DNA of 64,000 nt from Brevibacterium marinum (GTDB lineage: Bacteria; Actinomycetota; Actinomycetes; Actinomycetales; Brevibacteriaceae): contig NZ_JAATJN010000001.1 in NCBI RefSeq assembly GCF_011927955.1, positions 2,666,001 to 2,730,000 on the forward strand, given 5' to 3'. Within the stretch, counting starts at the first letter, position 1. Every line of letters starts with the position of its first letter. Shown piece after piece: positions 43,595-53,032 of the stretch. The notes beneath the pieces were generated by a model, which was not told the origin of the DNA, did not search any database, and saw nothing but the letters and a program-made list of their open reading frames with translations. The position numbers and the translations under genes were made by a program.

Positions 43595-45220
43595 TCAGTA
43601 TCCGAGCTGGCCCTGACCGCCACTCTCGACGGAGTCATGGTCATGATGCGAGGCTTCGAGCTCCTGTTTGGTCACAGGCGCCACGCGATCTTCGAAGAAG
43701 AACTTCGACAGTCGCGCTCGGAACTTCTCCAAACCGGTGATCTTGCCTTCGGCGTTCGGCTCGGCCGGAGTGTAGGTCGGCGATTCGAATGCGGTCAGCT
43801 TCCAGAGCTTGTGCGGAGGCAGTGCCTCGTGACGCTCCAGGAACTCGCCATGGGGGAGTCGGATGATGTTCGCCGTCTCTCGTCCGTGCAGGGCGATTTC
43901 GCGATCCTTGCGCTGCAGAGCGATGCACATGCGCTTCGTGATCAGGTAGCCGATGATCGGCCCGAGGAAGAACACGGCACGGAAGATGTAGATCATGTCG
44001 TTGAGTGACATCTGGAAGAAGACAGCGATGATGTCGCCCGAGGCCGCAGCCCACATGTTGCAATAGAAGATGACTCCTGCGACTCCGATGGCCGTGCGCG
44101 TCGGGTTGTTGCGCGGACGATCCAGGATGTGATGTTCGCGTTTGTCCTTGAGCAGCCAGGACTCGAAGAACGGATAGACGAACATCACGGCGAAGAGGCC
44201 ACCCATGACGATGACGGCACTGTTGATATTCAGCGAGATCGGCCATCCGGCGATGTAGAACTCGAGCCAGCCCGGAACGATGCGCAGGAACCCGTCCGCC
44301 CAGCCGATGTACCAGTCGGGCTGGGTGCCTGCCGACACAGGTGATGGATCGTAGGGACCGTAGTTCCAGATCGGGTTGATCGTGAACAGGGCCGAGATCA
44401 GTGAGATGAGACCGAAGATGAGGAAGAAGAATCCTCCGCCCTTGGCGGCGAACGTCGGCATAACCGGCTCTCCCACCACGTTCTTCTCGGTGTTGCCGGC
44501 TCCGGGATACTGCGTGTGCTTGTGAACGACCACGAACACCAGGTGAATGCCGATCAGAGCGATCAGCAGCGCAGGAACGATCATGATGTGCAGCGAATAG
44601 AGCCGTGCGACGATGTCGGTGCCCGGGAACTCTCCGCCGAAGATGAAGAACGAAAGGTACGTGCCGACCAAGGGCAACGATTTGACGATGCCGTCGATGA
44701 TTCGCAGGCCATTTCCTGACAGCAGGTCGTCGGGCAGCGAATAGCCCGTGAAACCGGCAGCCATGCCCATGATGACCAAGAGTACGCCGACGATCCAGTT
44801 GAGTTCGCGGGGACGGCGAAAGGCGCCGGTGAAGAAGACACGCAGCATGTGAATGCTCAGCGCGGCCACGAACAGAAGTGCGCCCCAGTGGTGCATCTGG
44901 CGGATGAACAGGCCTCCGCGGATCTCGAACGAGATCGCGAGGGTCGAATTGTATGCTTCCGAGATCTCGACACCGCGCAGCGGTGCCCACGGTCCCTCAT
45001 AATGCATCTCGCCCATTGCTGGAGTGAAGAAGAAGGTCAGGAACGTTCCGGAGAGAATGACGATGACGAAGCTGTAGAGGGCAACCTCACCGAGCATGAA
45101 CGACCAGTGGGAGGGAAAGATCTTCCGCCCGAATTCGCGCACCAGGACCGAAGCCCCGACTCGTGTTTCGGTGAAGTTCGCGGCCTTCCCGACTGTAGTT
45201 GTGGGTTGTGTAGTACTCAT
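43595..45220 (-). CDS. qcrB: Cytochrome bc1 complex cytochrome b subunit
   Basis: This 541-residue protein has eight core membrane helices with the haem-ligand His pairs, one seen in MHHWGALLFVAALSIHMLR. The quinol-site region reads PDWYIGWADGFLRI. It has the long actinobacterial C-terminal tail. It oxidises menaquinol and feeds electrons to the Rieske protein and QcrC. Its start overlaps the qcrA stop by four bases. It is the last gene of the operon, followed by a hairpin. Confidence 0.96.
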   Translation of the reverse strand: MSTTQPTTTVGKAANFTETRVGASVLVREFGRKIFPSHWSFMLGEVALYSFVIVILSGTFLTFFFTPAMGEMHYEGPWAPLRGVEISEAYNSTLAISFEIRGGLFIRQMHHWGALLFVAALSIHMLRVFFTGAFRRPRELNWIVGVLLVIMGMAAGFTGYSLPDDLLSGNGLRIIDGIVKSLPLVGTYLSFFIFGGEFPGTDIVARLYSLHIMIVPALLIALIGIHLVFVVVHKHTQYPGAGNTEKNVVGEPVMPTFAAKGGGFFFLIFGLISLISALFTINPIWNYGPYDPSPVSAGTQPDWYIGWADGFLRIVPGWLEFYIAGWPISLNINSAVIVMGGLFAVMFVYPFFESWLLKDKREHHILDRPRNNPTRTAIGVAGVIFYCNMWAAASGDIIAVFFQMSLNDMIYIFRAVFFLGPIIGYLITKRMCIALQRKDREIALHGRETANIIRLPHGEFLERHEALPPHKLWKLTAFESPTYTPAEPNAEGKITGLEKFRARLSKFFFEDRVAPVTKQELEASHHDHDSVESGGQGQLGY

Positions 45221-46260
45221 GGGTGATTGATCTCCCAGAACGTAGGTCCGACGGGCTCAGGGAAGTCCGACTGTGCGACCAGGTAGCCTTCGCCGTCGAC
45301 CGAGATGGGCAGCTGTGGCAATGGACGCTTGGCCGGGCCGAAGATGACCTTGCAGTGTTCGGTCACATCGAATGTCGACTGGTGGCATGGGCAGAGCAGG
45401 TGGTGCGTCTGGTGCTCATACAGTGCGACAGGGCAACCGACGTGGGTGCAGATCTTGGAGTACGCGACGATGCCGTCGTGAGACCAATCCTTGCGATCCG
45501 GATCCTCGTGGAGTTCCTTGGGGTCAATGCGCATGAGGAGAACTGCGGCCTTGGCCTTCTCATTGAGCGGGTGCTCGCTGGCCTCTTCATCGCCGATGCC
45601 CGAAGGCAGCACATGGTAGGCAGAGCCGATGGTGACGTCGTCCGCTTTGATGGGGCGTTCGGATTCGGCAGACGGAACCCCGCCCGGGTCCTGAATCAGG
45701 CGCACACCTTTGTCCCACAGCGTAGTGAACATCTTGTCGCCGGGCAGCGGGCCCAGGTCGCGGAAGACGAGGACAGCGGGCAGGGGTGCGATGGCCAGTG
45801 CGGCGATCAGGGTATTGCGCAGGAGAGGGCGGCGAGCGATTCCCGACTCCTCCTTGGCCTGATGGAGGATCTCGAGTGCAACTGCCTGATCCTCTTCACT
45901 GCCGCCGATGTCATGGCGTTCGTCGATGCCCTCGTGGTCGCTCATGAGGTTCTTCGCCCACAGCACAGCGCCTGCACCGATGGAGAACATCGCCACGGCG
46001 GCACCGAGACCCACCGAGGTGTTGTGCAGTCGGATGCTCTGCATCGTCTCGCCCGGGGTGAACAGGAAGTAGGAGACGATGAACCAGATGGTTCCGACCA
46101 TCGACAGGACGAACCACAACGCCACCTGGCGTTCGGCGACCTTCGCAGCCTTCGGATCCTTGTCGGCGATCCGCGGCTTGTGTTCTGGCAGCCCCGGGTT
46201 CGTGAACCCATTCAATTCCTCGAGCTGGCTGCCGCCGCCGAAGTGGTCTTTCGAGGTCAT
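45217..46260 (-). CDS. qcrA: Cytochrome bc1 complex Rieske iron-sulfur subunit
   Basis: The [2Fe-2S] site is CTHVGC...CPCHQSTF, with two Cys and two His ligands (about residues 260-285). Three membrane helices precede it (about 48-68, 84-105 and 146-165), which is the actinobacterial form rather than the single-helix form. It carries electrons from menaquinol to the haems of QcrC. At 347 residues it has the normal length. It overlaps qcrB by four bases. Confidence 0.95.
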   Translation of the reverse strand: MTSKDHFGGGSQLEELNGFTNPGLPEHKPRIADKDPKAAKVAERQVALWFVLSMVGTIWFIVSYFLFTPGETMQSIRLHNTSVGLGAAVAMFSIGAGAVLWAKNLMSDHEGIDERHDIGGSEEDQAVALEILHQAKEESGIARRPLLRNTLIAALAIAPLPAVLVFRDLGPLPGDKMFTTLWDKGVRLIQDPGGVPSAESERPIKADDVTIGSAYHVLPSGIGDEEASEHPLNEKAKAAVLLMRIDPKELHEDPDRKDWSHDGIVAYSKICTHVGCPVALYEHQTHHLLCPCHQSTFDVTEHCKVIFGPAKRPLPQLPISVDGEGYLVAQSDFPEPVGPTFWEINHP

Positions 46261-46309
46261 TGAATTCCCCGTCTTTTCTCGTGGTGGTTACTGAACGACA
46301 TTGACAGAC

Positions 46310-47095
46310 TCACTTCGACCTGGATGACAGCCACACTGTCAGTCCGATGACCGCGCTGAGTCCGAAGAACCAGATGAAGAGGCCCTCGGCCACTGGCCCC
46401 AGCGATCCGAGCTTGAATCCGCCGGGAGAGGGCTTTCCGGTGACCTCGTTGACGTAGGCGATCACATCGCGTTTGTCGTCGGGTGTCAGGTTCGCGTCGT
46501 TGAAGATCGGCATGTTCTGCGGTCCGGTCTGCATTGCCTCGTAGAGGTGCTTGTCGGACACTTCCGACAGATTCGGAGCGTATTTGCCTCGCGTCAGAGC
46601 GCCGCCGGCACCGACCACGTTGTGGCACATCGCACAGTTGGTGCGGAACAGGCTGCCGCCCGCAGCAGGGTCGCCCTTGGAAGCGTCGAGGTTCTCGTCC
46701 TCTGGAATCGCTGGTCCGGGCCCCAAGGAAGCGACGTACGCGGCGAGCTGCGCGGTCTGCTCCTCATCGAACTGCGGTTCTTTGGCGCGCGCCTGCGGAC
46801 CGTTGGCCTGCAGGGGCATACGGCCGGTGCCGACCTGGAAGTCCACGGCAGCGGCACCGACACCGACGAGGCCCGGTCCTGACTTCGACCCCTCGCCGTT
46901 GAGACCGTGACATGTTGCGCAGTTGGCGGCGAACAGCTTCTTGCCCGCGTCGATGTCCGAAGCACTGGCTGTCTCGGCCTTTGCGCTCGAAGTCTGGGTG
47001 AAGAGAGCATAAGCTCCGCCGGTGAGCAGCAAGCCCACCAGAAGCAGCACAACCAGTGCCATGGGGTGCCTGCGGCGATCTGCTAAAAGCTTCAC
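46310..47095 (-). CDS. qcrC: Cytochrome bc1 complex diheme cytochrome c subunit
   Basis: Two haem c attachment sites are present, CATCH (59-63) and CAMCH (154-158). An N-terminal membrane anchor (about 11-32) and a C-terminal helix (about 235-256) hold it. The diheme QcrC replaces a soluble cytochrome c by passing electrons directly to CtaC in the bc1-aa3 supercomplex. At 261 residues it has the normal length. It lies 57 bases after ctaE. Confidence 0.96.
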   Translation of the reverse strand: MKLLADRRRHPMALVVLLLVGLLLTGGAYALFTQTSSAKAETASASDIDAGKKLFAANCATCHGLNGEGSKSGPGLVGVGAAAVDFQVGTGRMPLQANGPQARAKEPQFDEEQTAQLAAYVASLGPGPAIPEDENLDASKGDPAAGGSLFRTNCAMCHNVVGAGGALTRGKYAPNLSEVSDKHLYEAMQTGPQNMPIFNDANLTPDDKRDVIAYVNEVTGKPSPGGFKLGSLGPVAEGLFIWFFGLSAVIGLTVWLSSRSK

Positions 47096-47152
47096 GTGAT
47101 CGTCCTTTGCTTGAAATATTGTGAGTCCGAAGGGCCGAGCATCTCGAGCCGA

Positions 47153-47827
47153 CTACTGGAGCAGATAGATGACTCCGAAGAGGCCGACCCAGACAACGTC
47201 GACGAAGTGCCAGTAGTAGGACACGCAGATCGCGAATGTGGCTTCGTGATGACCGAACTTCTTGGCTCCGTATGCGCGTCCGATCACGAGCAGGAAGCAG
47301 ATGAGCCCGATGGTCACGTGGATACCGTGGAAGCCGGTTGTCAGGTAGAAGACCGAGCCGTAACCATCCGTGTTGATGGAGAGGCCCTCACTGACCAGAG
47401 TGGCGTACTCCATGACCTGGCCGGCGACGAAGACCGCGCCCAGCAGGAATGTGAGGTACAGCCACTCAACCATTCCCCATTTGGAGATGTTGAACAGAGA
47501 GCCTGTCCGGCGCGGCCGGAACCTCTCTGCCGCGAAGACGCCAAGCTGGCATGTGAACGAAGACGACACCAGAATCAGCGTGTTGCCGAGCGCATAGGGA
47601 ATATCGTGGAGCTGAGTCTGAGTCTCCCATAGTTCCGGCACGACCGATCGAATGGTGAAGTACATGGCGAAGAGCGCGGCAAAGAACATCAGGTCGCTCG
47701 CGAGGAACACGATGAAGCCCACCGTGGTCACATTCGGACGATTGACAACCGGATGTGCTGGCGCTGTTTGAGATGCAGTGGCAGTTGACACACCCCCATT
47801 ATTACTCGTCTCGGGGTGAGTTTTCAT
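47153..47827 (-). CDS. ctaE: Cytochrome c oxidase subunit III
   Basis: Five membrane helices are visible with the family motifs [20 protein letters not shown], the [12 protein letters not shown] segment and [10 protein letters not shown]. It belongs to the aa3 oxidase but is encoded at the head of the bc1 operon, as is usual in actinobacteria. The start is uncertain: the ATG at 47827 is used, but a GTG at 47791 fits family length. Neither has a clear ribosome-binding site. A longer upstream open frame to 47989 is not supported. Confidence 0.92.
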   Translation of the reverse strand: MKTHPETSNNGGVSTATASQTAPAHPVVNRPNVTTVGFIVFLASDLMFFAALFAMYFTIRSVVPELWETQTQLHDIPYALGNTLILVSSSFTCQLGVFAAERFRPRRTGSLFNISKWGMVEWLYLTFLLGAVFVAGQVMEYATLVSEGLSINTDGYGSVFYLTTGFHGIHVTIGLICFLLVIGRAYGAKKFGHHEATFAICVSYYWHFVDVVWVGLFGVIYLLQ

Positions 47828-47856
47828 CTTTTGCCCAGCAATCGGTGAATATTTTT

Positions 47857-47870
47857 CTACATCGTGTAGC
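47857..47870. promoter_or_regulatory. Motif shared with the ctaC promoter region
   Basis: CTACATCGTGTAGC lies 30 bases before ctaE and contains CTAC-N5-GTAGCG (continuing to 47871), as in the ctaC upstream palindrome. Thirteen of 20 aligned bases match. It may be a common regulator site. Confidence 0.35.
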
Positions 47871-48006
47871 GAAATCCTTGATTTGGTGCCGGAGTCTCGT
47901 ATTCTCTCCATCGTGCATCCGCGTGTCGAAGACAGGATAGGATGCCGCAGGTAAGTTCCACCTCGCAGTCGGGGGTGGCGGCAGCTCATAAGGAGAGTTC
48001 ATTCGG

Positions 48007-49128
48007 ATGACGGAGACACCGCGCACGACAGCCCCGGAAGCACCGGCTTCCGGGTCCCGAACCTCACCTGAGGGCACCACCTACAGTTGGCCCGAGCTGT
48101 TGATGTCGCTGATGCATCAGCAGGACCTTGAAGAGTCCGCCGCGTCATGGGCGATGGATCAGATCATGTCCGGTCAGACGCCCGATGTGACAATGGCCGC
48201 ATTTCTCGCCGCACACCACACCAAGGGTGAGACCGTGGCGGAGATCGCAGGTCTGGTCTCCGCGATGATGGACCATGCCGTGAAGCTGCCGGGTCTTGAG
48301 GACTCCGTCGACATCGTCGGCACAGGAGGGGACCGGGCCAAGACGGCCAACATCTCCTCGACGGCTGCGATGATCATCTCCGCCAGCGGTCAGTGCGTCG
48401 TCAAACACGGCAATCGAGCGACATCCTCCGCTTCGGGCTCGGCCGACGTCCTCGAGGCCCTCGGCGTGCGGTTCGACATCACGCCGGAACAGACGGGCAT
48501 CATCGCGAAGGAGGTCGGTCTGGCGTTCTGCTTCGCCAATGTCTTCCATCCGTCGATGCAGTTCGTTGCCGCGGTTCGACGACAGATCAGCGTCCCGACC
48601 GCCTTCAACATCCTCGGCCCCCTGACGAACCCTGCTCGTGCCCGCCACACCGCGATCGGAGTTGCCGATGCGCAGATGGCGCCGCTGGTCGTCGGCACAC
48701 TGGCGAAGAGGGGACACCAGGCGGTCGTGTTCCGTTCCCGCGACGGATTGGACGAGTTGAGCAACACCGATGTCAACGACGTCTGGGAGATTCGTCACGG
48801 CGAGGTCGAACACACGACCTTCGATGCGCTGGACCTCGGCTTCGCCCGTGCAACGAAGGACGATCTGCGCGGCGGTGGACCCGAGGACAACGCGGCGATC
48901 ACCCGTTCGGTCCTCAACGGCGAGAGGTCCGCTGTCCGCGATATCGTCCTCATCAACACCGCAGCCGCGCTTGTCGCCGCCGACGAGTCCGCCGTGGGGA
49001 CGCTGACCGAGCGGATGGCGTCGAAACTGACCGTCGCGGAGGAGACGGTCGAGGCGGGGCTGGGTGCCCAGAAGCTCGATCAGCTCATCGCCGTCTCACA
49101 CCGCGTCGCCGAGACGAACCGTTCCTGA
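48007..49128 (+). CDS. trpD: Anthranilate phosphoribosyltransferase
   Basis: The PRPP-binding motif GTGGDRAKTANISS and KHGNRATSSASGSADVLEALG identify TrpD, which joins anthranilate to PRPP in tryptophan synthesis. The catalytic region FNILGPLTNPARA is present. A 30-residue Thr/Pro/Ser-rich N-terminal extension precedes the fold, which starts near TYSWPELL. GGAGAG lies upstream of the ATG. It stands apart from other trp genes, as often in this group. Its last 33 bases overlap the 3' end of the exonuclease gene on the other strand. Confidence 0.94.
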   Translation: MTETPRTTAPEAPASGSRTSPEGTTYSWPELLMSLMHQQDLEESAASWAMDQIMSGQTPDVTMAAFLAAHHTKGETVAEIAGLVSAMMDHAVKLPGLEDSVDIVGTGGDRAKTANISSTAAMIISASGQCVVKHGNRATSSASGSADVLEALGVRFDITPEQTGIIAKEVGLAFCFANVFHPSMQFVAAVRRQISVPTAFNILGPLTNPARARHTAIGVADAQMAPLVVGTLAKRGHQAVVFRSRDGLDELSNTDVNDVWEIRHGEVEHTTFDALDLGFARATKDDLRGGGPEDNAAITRSVLNGERSAVRDIVLINTAAALVAADESAVGTLTERMASKLTVAEETVEAGLGAQKLDQLIAVSHRVAETNRS

Positions 49129-50841
49129 CTCCTGTGCATGGAAGTTGGCACCGGAGCGTGGGAGCGACCACGCTCCCTGCTCGGTGATCAGGGTGGCCGT
49201 CTGCAGCCACTGCGACAGGACGCGCGTCTCCTCCGGCAGGGAATCGGTGTCCGCCGGGAACGGACCGGGTGCAGGCACCCATTCCGCGGTCGCCCGTATC
49301 GCCGCCGATGAATCCGCGACTGCCCGAGAACCACGGACGTGCGAGGCGGCGGCCAGCTTGCCGTGGCGGATGACGGCGAGGTCGAGTCCGCCGTCGGGCC
49401 CGGGGGAGTGGGCAAGGATCTCGGGCACGGCCCTCAGCGCTTGAGCGGACTCGGCTCGTGCCGCCGTCGACATGGCCGAGCGCATCGCGTCTCGAACTTC
49501 GGCGGCGGTTTCATATCTGGCTTCGGACGCCAGCCTGGTCATGCGCTGGGTGCACAGTCTGCGCAGCGAGGAGAAGTCTCCGCCCATGGCGTCGAAGAGA
49601 TCCGCGATGCCGGACAGGTACGTCTGCCTGTCGGTCACGCCTGCGCAGGGGCCTCCGCACTGACCGACCTGTGAACTCACGCATGGACGGTGCGCGGCGA
49701 GCGTCGCAGCTGTGACCCTGGCCGTGCAGCGTTTGACGGGGTAGAGAGTATCGAGGAGCTCCTTGACCGCCTGGGCCGATTTGCGGGATCGGAACGGGCC
49801 CAGGGGTATGGCCGATGACTTCTCAAGGGCCGTGGTCGAGCGTACGACCGACAGACGCGGGTACTCCTCATCGCTGAGAACGATCCAGGAATTGCGTTCG
49901 GGATTCTTCGACCGGCGATTGTACGGCGGTGCGAGTTCCCCGATCAGGCGGATCTCCCTAACCTCGGCCTCGAGCGCATGGGCGCACGGCAAGCAGCTGA
50001 CCTCCTGGGCTGCCGTGATCATCTCAGCCATCCGTCCGCGATTCTCCGACGCATTGAAGTAGCCACGGACACGGCGGGCCATGTTTCCCGACTTTCCGAT
50101 GTAGAGAACCCGCCTGGTTCCATCGAGGAACATGTACACACCGGGCTCGGCCGGCACTCCCTTCGCCAGATGCGATTTGGCCTGCCGCTTCGCCCACCCG
50201 GCTTGTCTGACCGCGGCCAGATCTTCGAGCGTCGTGATCCCGTATCCGCCGAAGCGCTCGAGCAGACGATGGAGCAGCTCGCCGGTCGCCCGGGCGTCGG
50301 AGAGTGCTCGGTGGTCGGGTGAGACTTCGGTTCCGAAATGGGCGGCGAGAGTCGACAGCTTGTGGTTGCGGACCTCGTCGCGGCCCACGACTCGTCGGGA
50401 CAGGGTGACCGTGTCGAGGACGGTCGGCTGGGGCCAGTGGTAGTCGAGCCTCTCACACGCCGAGCGGAGGAAGCCGATGTCGAAGGGCGCATTGTGGGCG
50501 ACCAGGACCGAGCCGAGCGAGAACTCCAGAAAGCTCGGCAGGACCGAGCGAATCGACGGCGCGTCATCGACCATGGCGTGAGTGATGCCGGTCAGCCGTG
50601 CCACGAACGGGCTGATCACCGATTCCTCGGGCTTGACCAGGGACTGGAACTCACCGAGGACCTCGCCCCCGCGGGTCTTGACGGCGCCGATCTCGGTGAT
50701 CTCCGACTTTCCGGCGCTGGTACCGGTCGTCTCGAGGTCGACGATGACGAAGGTGACCTCGTGCAACGGGGCGCCGAGGCTGTCGAATGACAGTTGGGTA
50801 TCCGTTGTTGCTGTGGGCGCTCGGTCGAATGGGATGGACAT
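49096..50841 (-). CDS. DEDDh exonuclease fused to a GIY-YIG (UvrC/Cho-like) nuclease domain
   Basis: Residues of about 28-195 form a DnaQ-type 3'-5' exonuclease with VDLETTG (Asp35, Glu37), HNAPFDIGFL and HRALSDARAT. A GIY-YIG domain follows (about 230-310) with GVYMFLDGTRRVLYIGKSGNMARRV. The C-terminal 270 residues include a Cys-containing stretch (CVSSQVGQCGGPCAGV) also seen in UvrC. The fusion is common in actinobacteria and is thought to act in DNA repair. The 3' end overlaps trpD by 33 bases. Confidence 0.92.
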   Translation of the reverse strand: MSIPFDRAPTATTDTQLSFDSLGAPLHEVTFVIVDLETTGTSAGKSEITEIGAVKTRGGEVLGEFQSLVKPEESVISPFVARLTGITHAMVDDAPSIRSVLPSFLEFSLGSVLVAHNAPFDIGFLRSACERLDYHWPQPTVLDTVTLSRRVVGRDEVRNHKLSTLAAHFGTEVSPDHRALSDARATGELLHRLLERFGGYGITTLEDLAAVRQAGWAKRQAKSHLAKGVPAEPGVYMFLDGTRRVLYIGKSGNMARRVRGYFNASENRGRMAEMITAAQEVSCLPCAHALEAEVREIRLIGELAPPYNRRSKNPERNSWIVLSDEEYPRLSVVRSTTALEKSSAIPLGPFRSRKSAQAVKELLDTLYPVKRCTARVTAATLAAHRPCVSSQVGQCGGPCAGVTDRQTYLSGIADLFDAMGGDFSSLRRLCTQRMTRLASEARYETAAEVRDAMRSAMSTAARAESAQALRAVPEILAHSPGPDGGLDLAVIRHGKLAAASHVRGSRAVADSSAAIRATAEWVPAPGPFPADTDSLPEETRVLSQWLQTATLITEQGAWSLPRSGANFHAQESGTVRLGDAV

Positions 50842-50895
50842 GGGCTACAGTCTGTCACCCGGCTCTGACATCGCGGCAGAAGGCGTGGCGCCGGT

Positions 50896-50933
50896 CTGTG
50901 TCATCACACGGAGGCTGTGTCATCACACGGAGG
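50896..50933. repeat. Perfect 19-bp tandem duplication at a gene end
   Basis: CTGTGTCATCACACGGAGG occurs at 50896-50914 and again at 50915-50933. The second copy contains the stop codon and last codons of the minus-strand membrane protein; the first copy lies just after it. Each unit can also form a small GTGT/ACAC hairpin. Confidence 0.9.
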
Positions 50934-51345
50934 CGCCGTTGTCACCGTCGCCCGAGCGACTGGAGGGAAGATGGAAGAAGAGCCCCACCGCCCCGCCGAG
51001 GCCGACGGCGATGCCCACCAGGAGGAACCATCCTGGCAGCGGACGGAAGAAGACGGTGCCGATGAGGAGCAGCAGGACGGCTCCGAAGGTCGCGATCACT
51101 GAAAGCACGAGGGTCGGTGAAGCGGTGCGCCAACCGATCGGTTCTGCAGGCCCCGGCTCCCACCGCTCCTCCTCTTCAAGGCGTTCCCGGACCTCATCGA
51201 CGGGCATGTCGCCCATCATGGCGCTGGGTTCGGCGATCTGATTGACGAGGTCCTCCCAATCACGGTCACTGACGCGCGACGAATCGCCGAGCCGTTCGGA
51301 CTCGGGAACCTGGTTGCGCCAGTCCTCGTTCTTCTCGTCGTCCAT
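50923..51345 (-). CDS. Small membrane protein, unknown function
   Basis: This 140-residue protein has an acidic N-terminal half (DDEKNEDW, then many Glu/Asp/Arg to about residue 70). Two membrane helices follow (about 80-100 and 106-125), then a short tail. The ATG at 51345 has GAGGAC just upstream; the open frame also contains a TTG at 51360. Similar acidic two-helix proteins occur in Micrococcales genomes without a known role. It lies between the esterase gene (30 bases upstream) and the exonuclease gene on the same strand. Confidence 0.7.
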   Translation of the reverse strand: MDDEKNEDWRNQVPESERLGDSSRVSDRDWEDLVNQIAEPSAMMGDMPVDEVRERLEEEERWEPGPAEPIGWRTASPTLVLSVIATFGAVLLLLIGTVFFRPLPGWFLLVGIAVGLGGAVGLFFHLPSSRSGDGDNGASV

Positions 51346-51374
51346 GTCCTCTATCAGCAATCTCTTCGGTGACT

Positions 51375-52166
51375 CTATTCCCTGTGCTCCGCGGTGCCCT
51401 CCGGTGCGGCAGTGGAGGGCCTCGCCTTCGTCAGGATCACCTCGGCGATCAGCTCTGCATCATTGTCCAAGGTGGCCACGTGCTGGGAGCGTCGCAAGGA
51501 CACGATCTCAGGACGTCGGGGCAGGTGGGCACGCAGGGTCCTCAGAGTACGTGGGCCGACGACGCCATCGCGGCCGGAGACGAGGAGGGTGACGGGGCAC
51601 TCGACGTGCCACAGGTCCTCGCACAGCCTTCTCTGCGCAGAGGCGAACGAGGCGATGGCCGCGACGGGGGTGCGGTCGTAGGCGTACTCGCATCGGTCAG
51701 GATGGGCGATGTCTCCGGCGATCGCCGGCACCGACGACACGACGTGCTTGAGAACGGGCAGGAAGGGAGTGAGAGGAGAGTCGATGTGCAGCGCCGGATT
51801 CACCAGGACCAGTTCGGCAGGGGACGAGTCCCCGGCACCGAGCGCCAGTGCGAGAGCCCCGCCCATGGACAGTCCTGACACGACGACGCGTGAGTGCTCG
51901 CGCGAGAGGGCGTCGAACTCGACCCTCGCCGCTTCCAGCCAGTCGGACCATGTCGTGGCGTTGAGATCCTGCCAGCGAGTGCCATGGCCCGGCAGCAGCG
52001 GCGCGCTGACGCTGAGTCGGCGAACGCTGAGAGCTCGGGCGATGGGGAACCAGGCGGCGGGCGACCCGGTGATCCCGTGGAGAAACAGCACTGCAGTGTC
52101 TGACTCCTCAGCCATCTGCCGGTAAGGTGCAGTGGGCACCGATTGCGGTGAGTAGTCGATCTCCAT
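51375..52166 (-). CDS. Alpha/beta hydrolase (carboxylesterase-like)
   Basis: The nucleophile elbow is GLSMGG (Ser100), with Asp200 in SGRDGVVG and His229 in SQHVATLD completing the triad. The oxyanion motif HGITGSPAAW is at 30-39. The HGxTGxP form and small cap resemble carboxylesterases of the Est30 and monoacylglycerol lipase group. No signal peptide is present, so it is cytoplasmic. The acyltransferase gene is divergent. The substrate is unknown. Confidence 0.87.
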   Translation of the reverse strand: MEIDYSPQSVPTAPYRQMAEESDTAVLFLHGITGSPAAWFPIARALSVRRLSVSAPLLPGHGTRWQDLNATTWSDWLEAARVEFDALSREHSRVVVSGLSMGGALALALGAGDSSPAELVLVNPALHIDSPLTPFLPVLKHVVSSVPAIAGDIAHPDRCEYAYDRTPVAAIASFASAQRRLCEDLWHVECPVTLLVSGRDGVVGPRTLRTLRAHLPRRPEIVSLRRSQHVATLDNDAELIAEVILTKARPSTAAPEGTAEHRE

Positions 52167-52252
52167 AGCTTCAGCATGGCATGAATCCGCACCTATGGTG
52201 TCGATATATGATGTCCGAGGACGACAAAGAGTCGTGACAGGGAAGGGTGCTC

Positions 52253-53032
52253 GTGTTCTACTGGTTTCTCAAGCGAGTCCTGGCCGGACCCATACTGCGG
52301 ATGCTCTTCCGGCCCTGGGTTCGGGGACTGGACAACCTCCCCTCCGACGGGCCCGCGATCATCGCCGGAAACCACAACCACTTCATGGACTCGATCTTCG
52401 TTCCCCTACTCGCTCCTCGCCCGGTGGTCTATCTGGCCAAGAAGGACTACTTCACGGGACGCGGCCTCAAGGGCGCTGTCACCCGTTGGTTCTTCAAGCT
52501 CAACAATCAGCTGCCGATGGACAGAGCTGGCGGAACCGGATCCCAGGCGTCCTTGGAGTCCGGTCTCAAGGTGCTCGGGGAGGGGAATTCCCTCGGGATC
52601 TACCCAGAGGGGACACGTTCACCGGACGGCAAGCTCTACCGTGGACGCACCGGCGTCGCCCGCCTCGTTCTCGAATCCGGCGCCCCTGTGATCCCTGTGG
52701 CGATCATCGGCACCGACAAGATCCAGCCCCCGGGTCGACTCATCCCGAAATTCCGGCGCGTCGGAATCGTCTTCGGTTCCGCGATGGACTTCTCGAAGTA
52801 CGAGGGCCTGCCGGCGGACAGGTTCCTGTTGCGTTCGGTCACCGACGAGATCATGTACGAGATCATGAGGCTCTCGGGCCAGGAATACGTGGACAAATAC
52901 GCGTCGAGCGTCAAAACGAAGCTGCTCACGAGCTCCAAGCCGAAGAGGACCGAGGGGTCGAAGCCTGCCGATCAGCGGAAGAAGGGGTCCACCGCCGAGG
53001 GCGCCGATGAGGCCCCTGACGAGTCCGACTGA
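52253..53032 (+). CDS. 1-acyl-sn-glycerol-3-phosphate acyltransferase (PlsC-like)
   Basis: The HX4D motif is in GNHNHFMDS. The second motif YPEGTRSPDGKLYRG and a downstream VIPVAIIGTDKI complete the family pattern. It would acylate lysophosphatidic acid or a related acceptor at the membrane. The GTG at 52253 is preferred because GGAAGG lies six bases upstream; the GTG at 52247 is too close to that site. The C-terminal 35 residues are a Lys/Glu-rich tail. In actinobacteria several paralogues exist, so the exact acceptor is open. Confidence 0.88.
   Translation: MFYWFLKRVLAGPILRMLFRPWVRGLDNLPSDGPAIIAGNHNHFMDSIFVPLLAPRPVVYLAKKDYFTGRGLKGAVTRWFFKLNNQLPMDRAGGTGSQASLESGLKVLGEGNSLGIYPEGTRSPDGKLYRGRTGVARLVLESGAPVIPVAIIGTDKIQPPGRLIPKFRRVGIVFGSAMDFSKYEGLPADRFLLRSVTDEIMYEIMRLSGQEYVDKYASSVKTKLLTSSKPKRTEGSKPADQRKKGSTAEGADEAPDESD

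Noticed and set aside
47828..47989. N-terminal extension of ctaE to 47989
   Set aside because: The extra residues are polar and unlike any subunit III N-terminus. The region is A+T-richer and suits a promoter.
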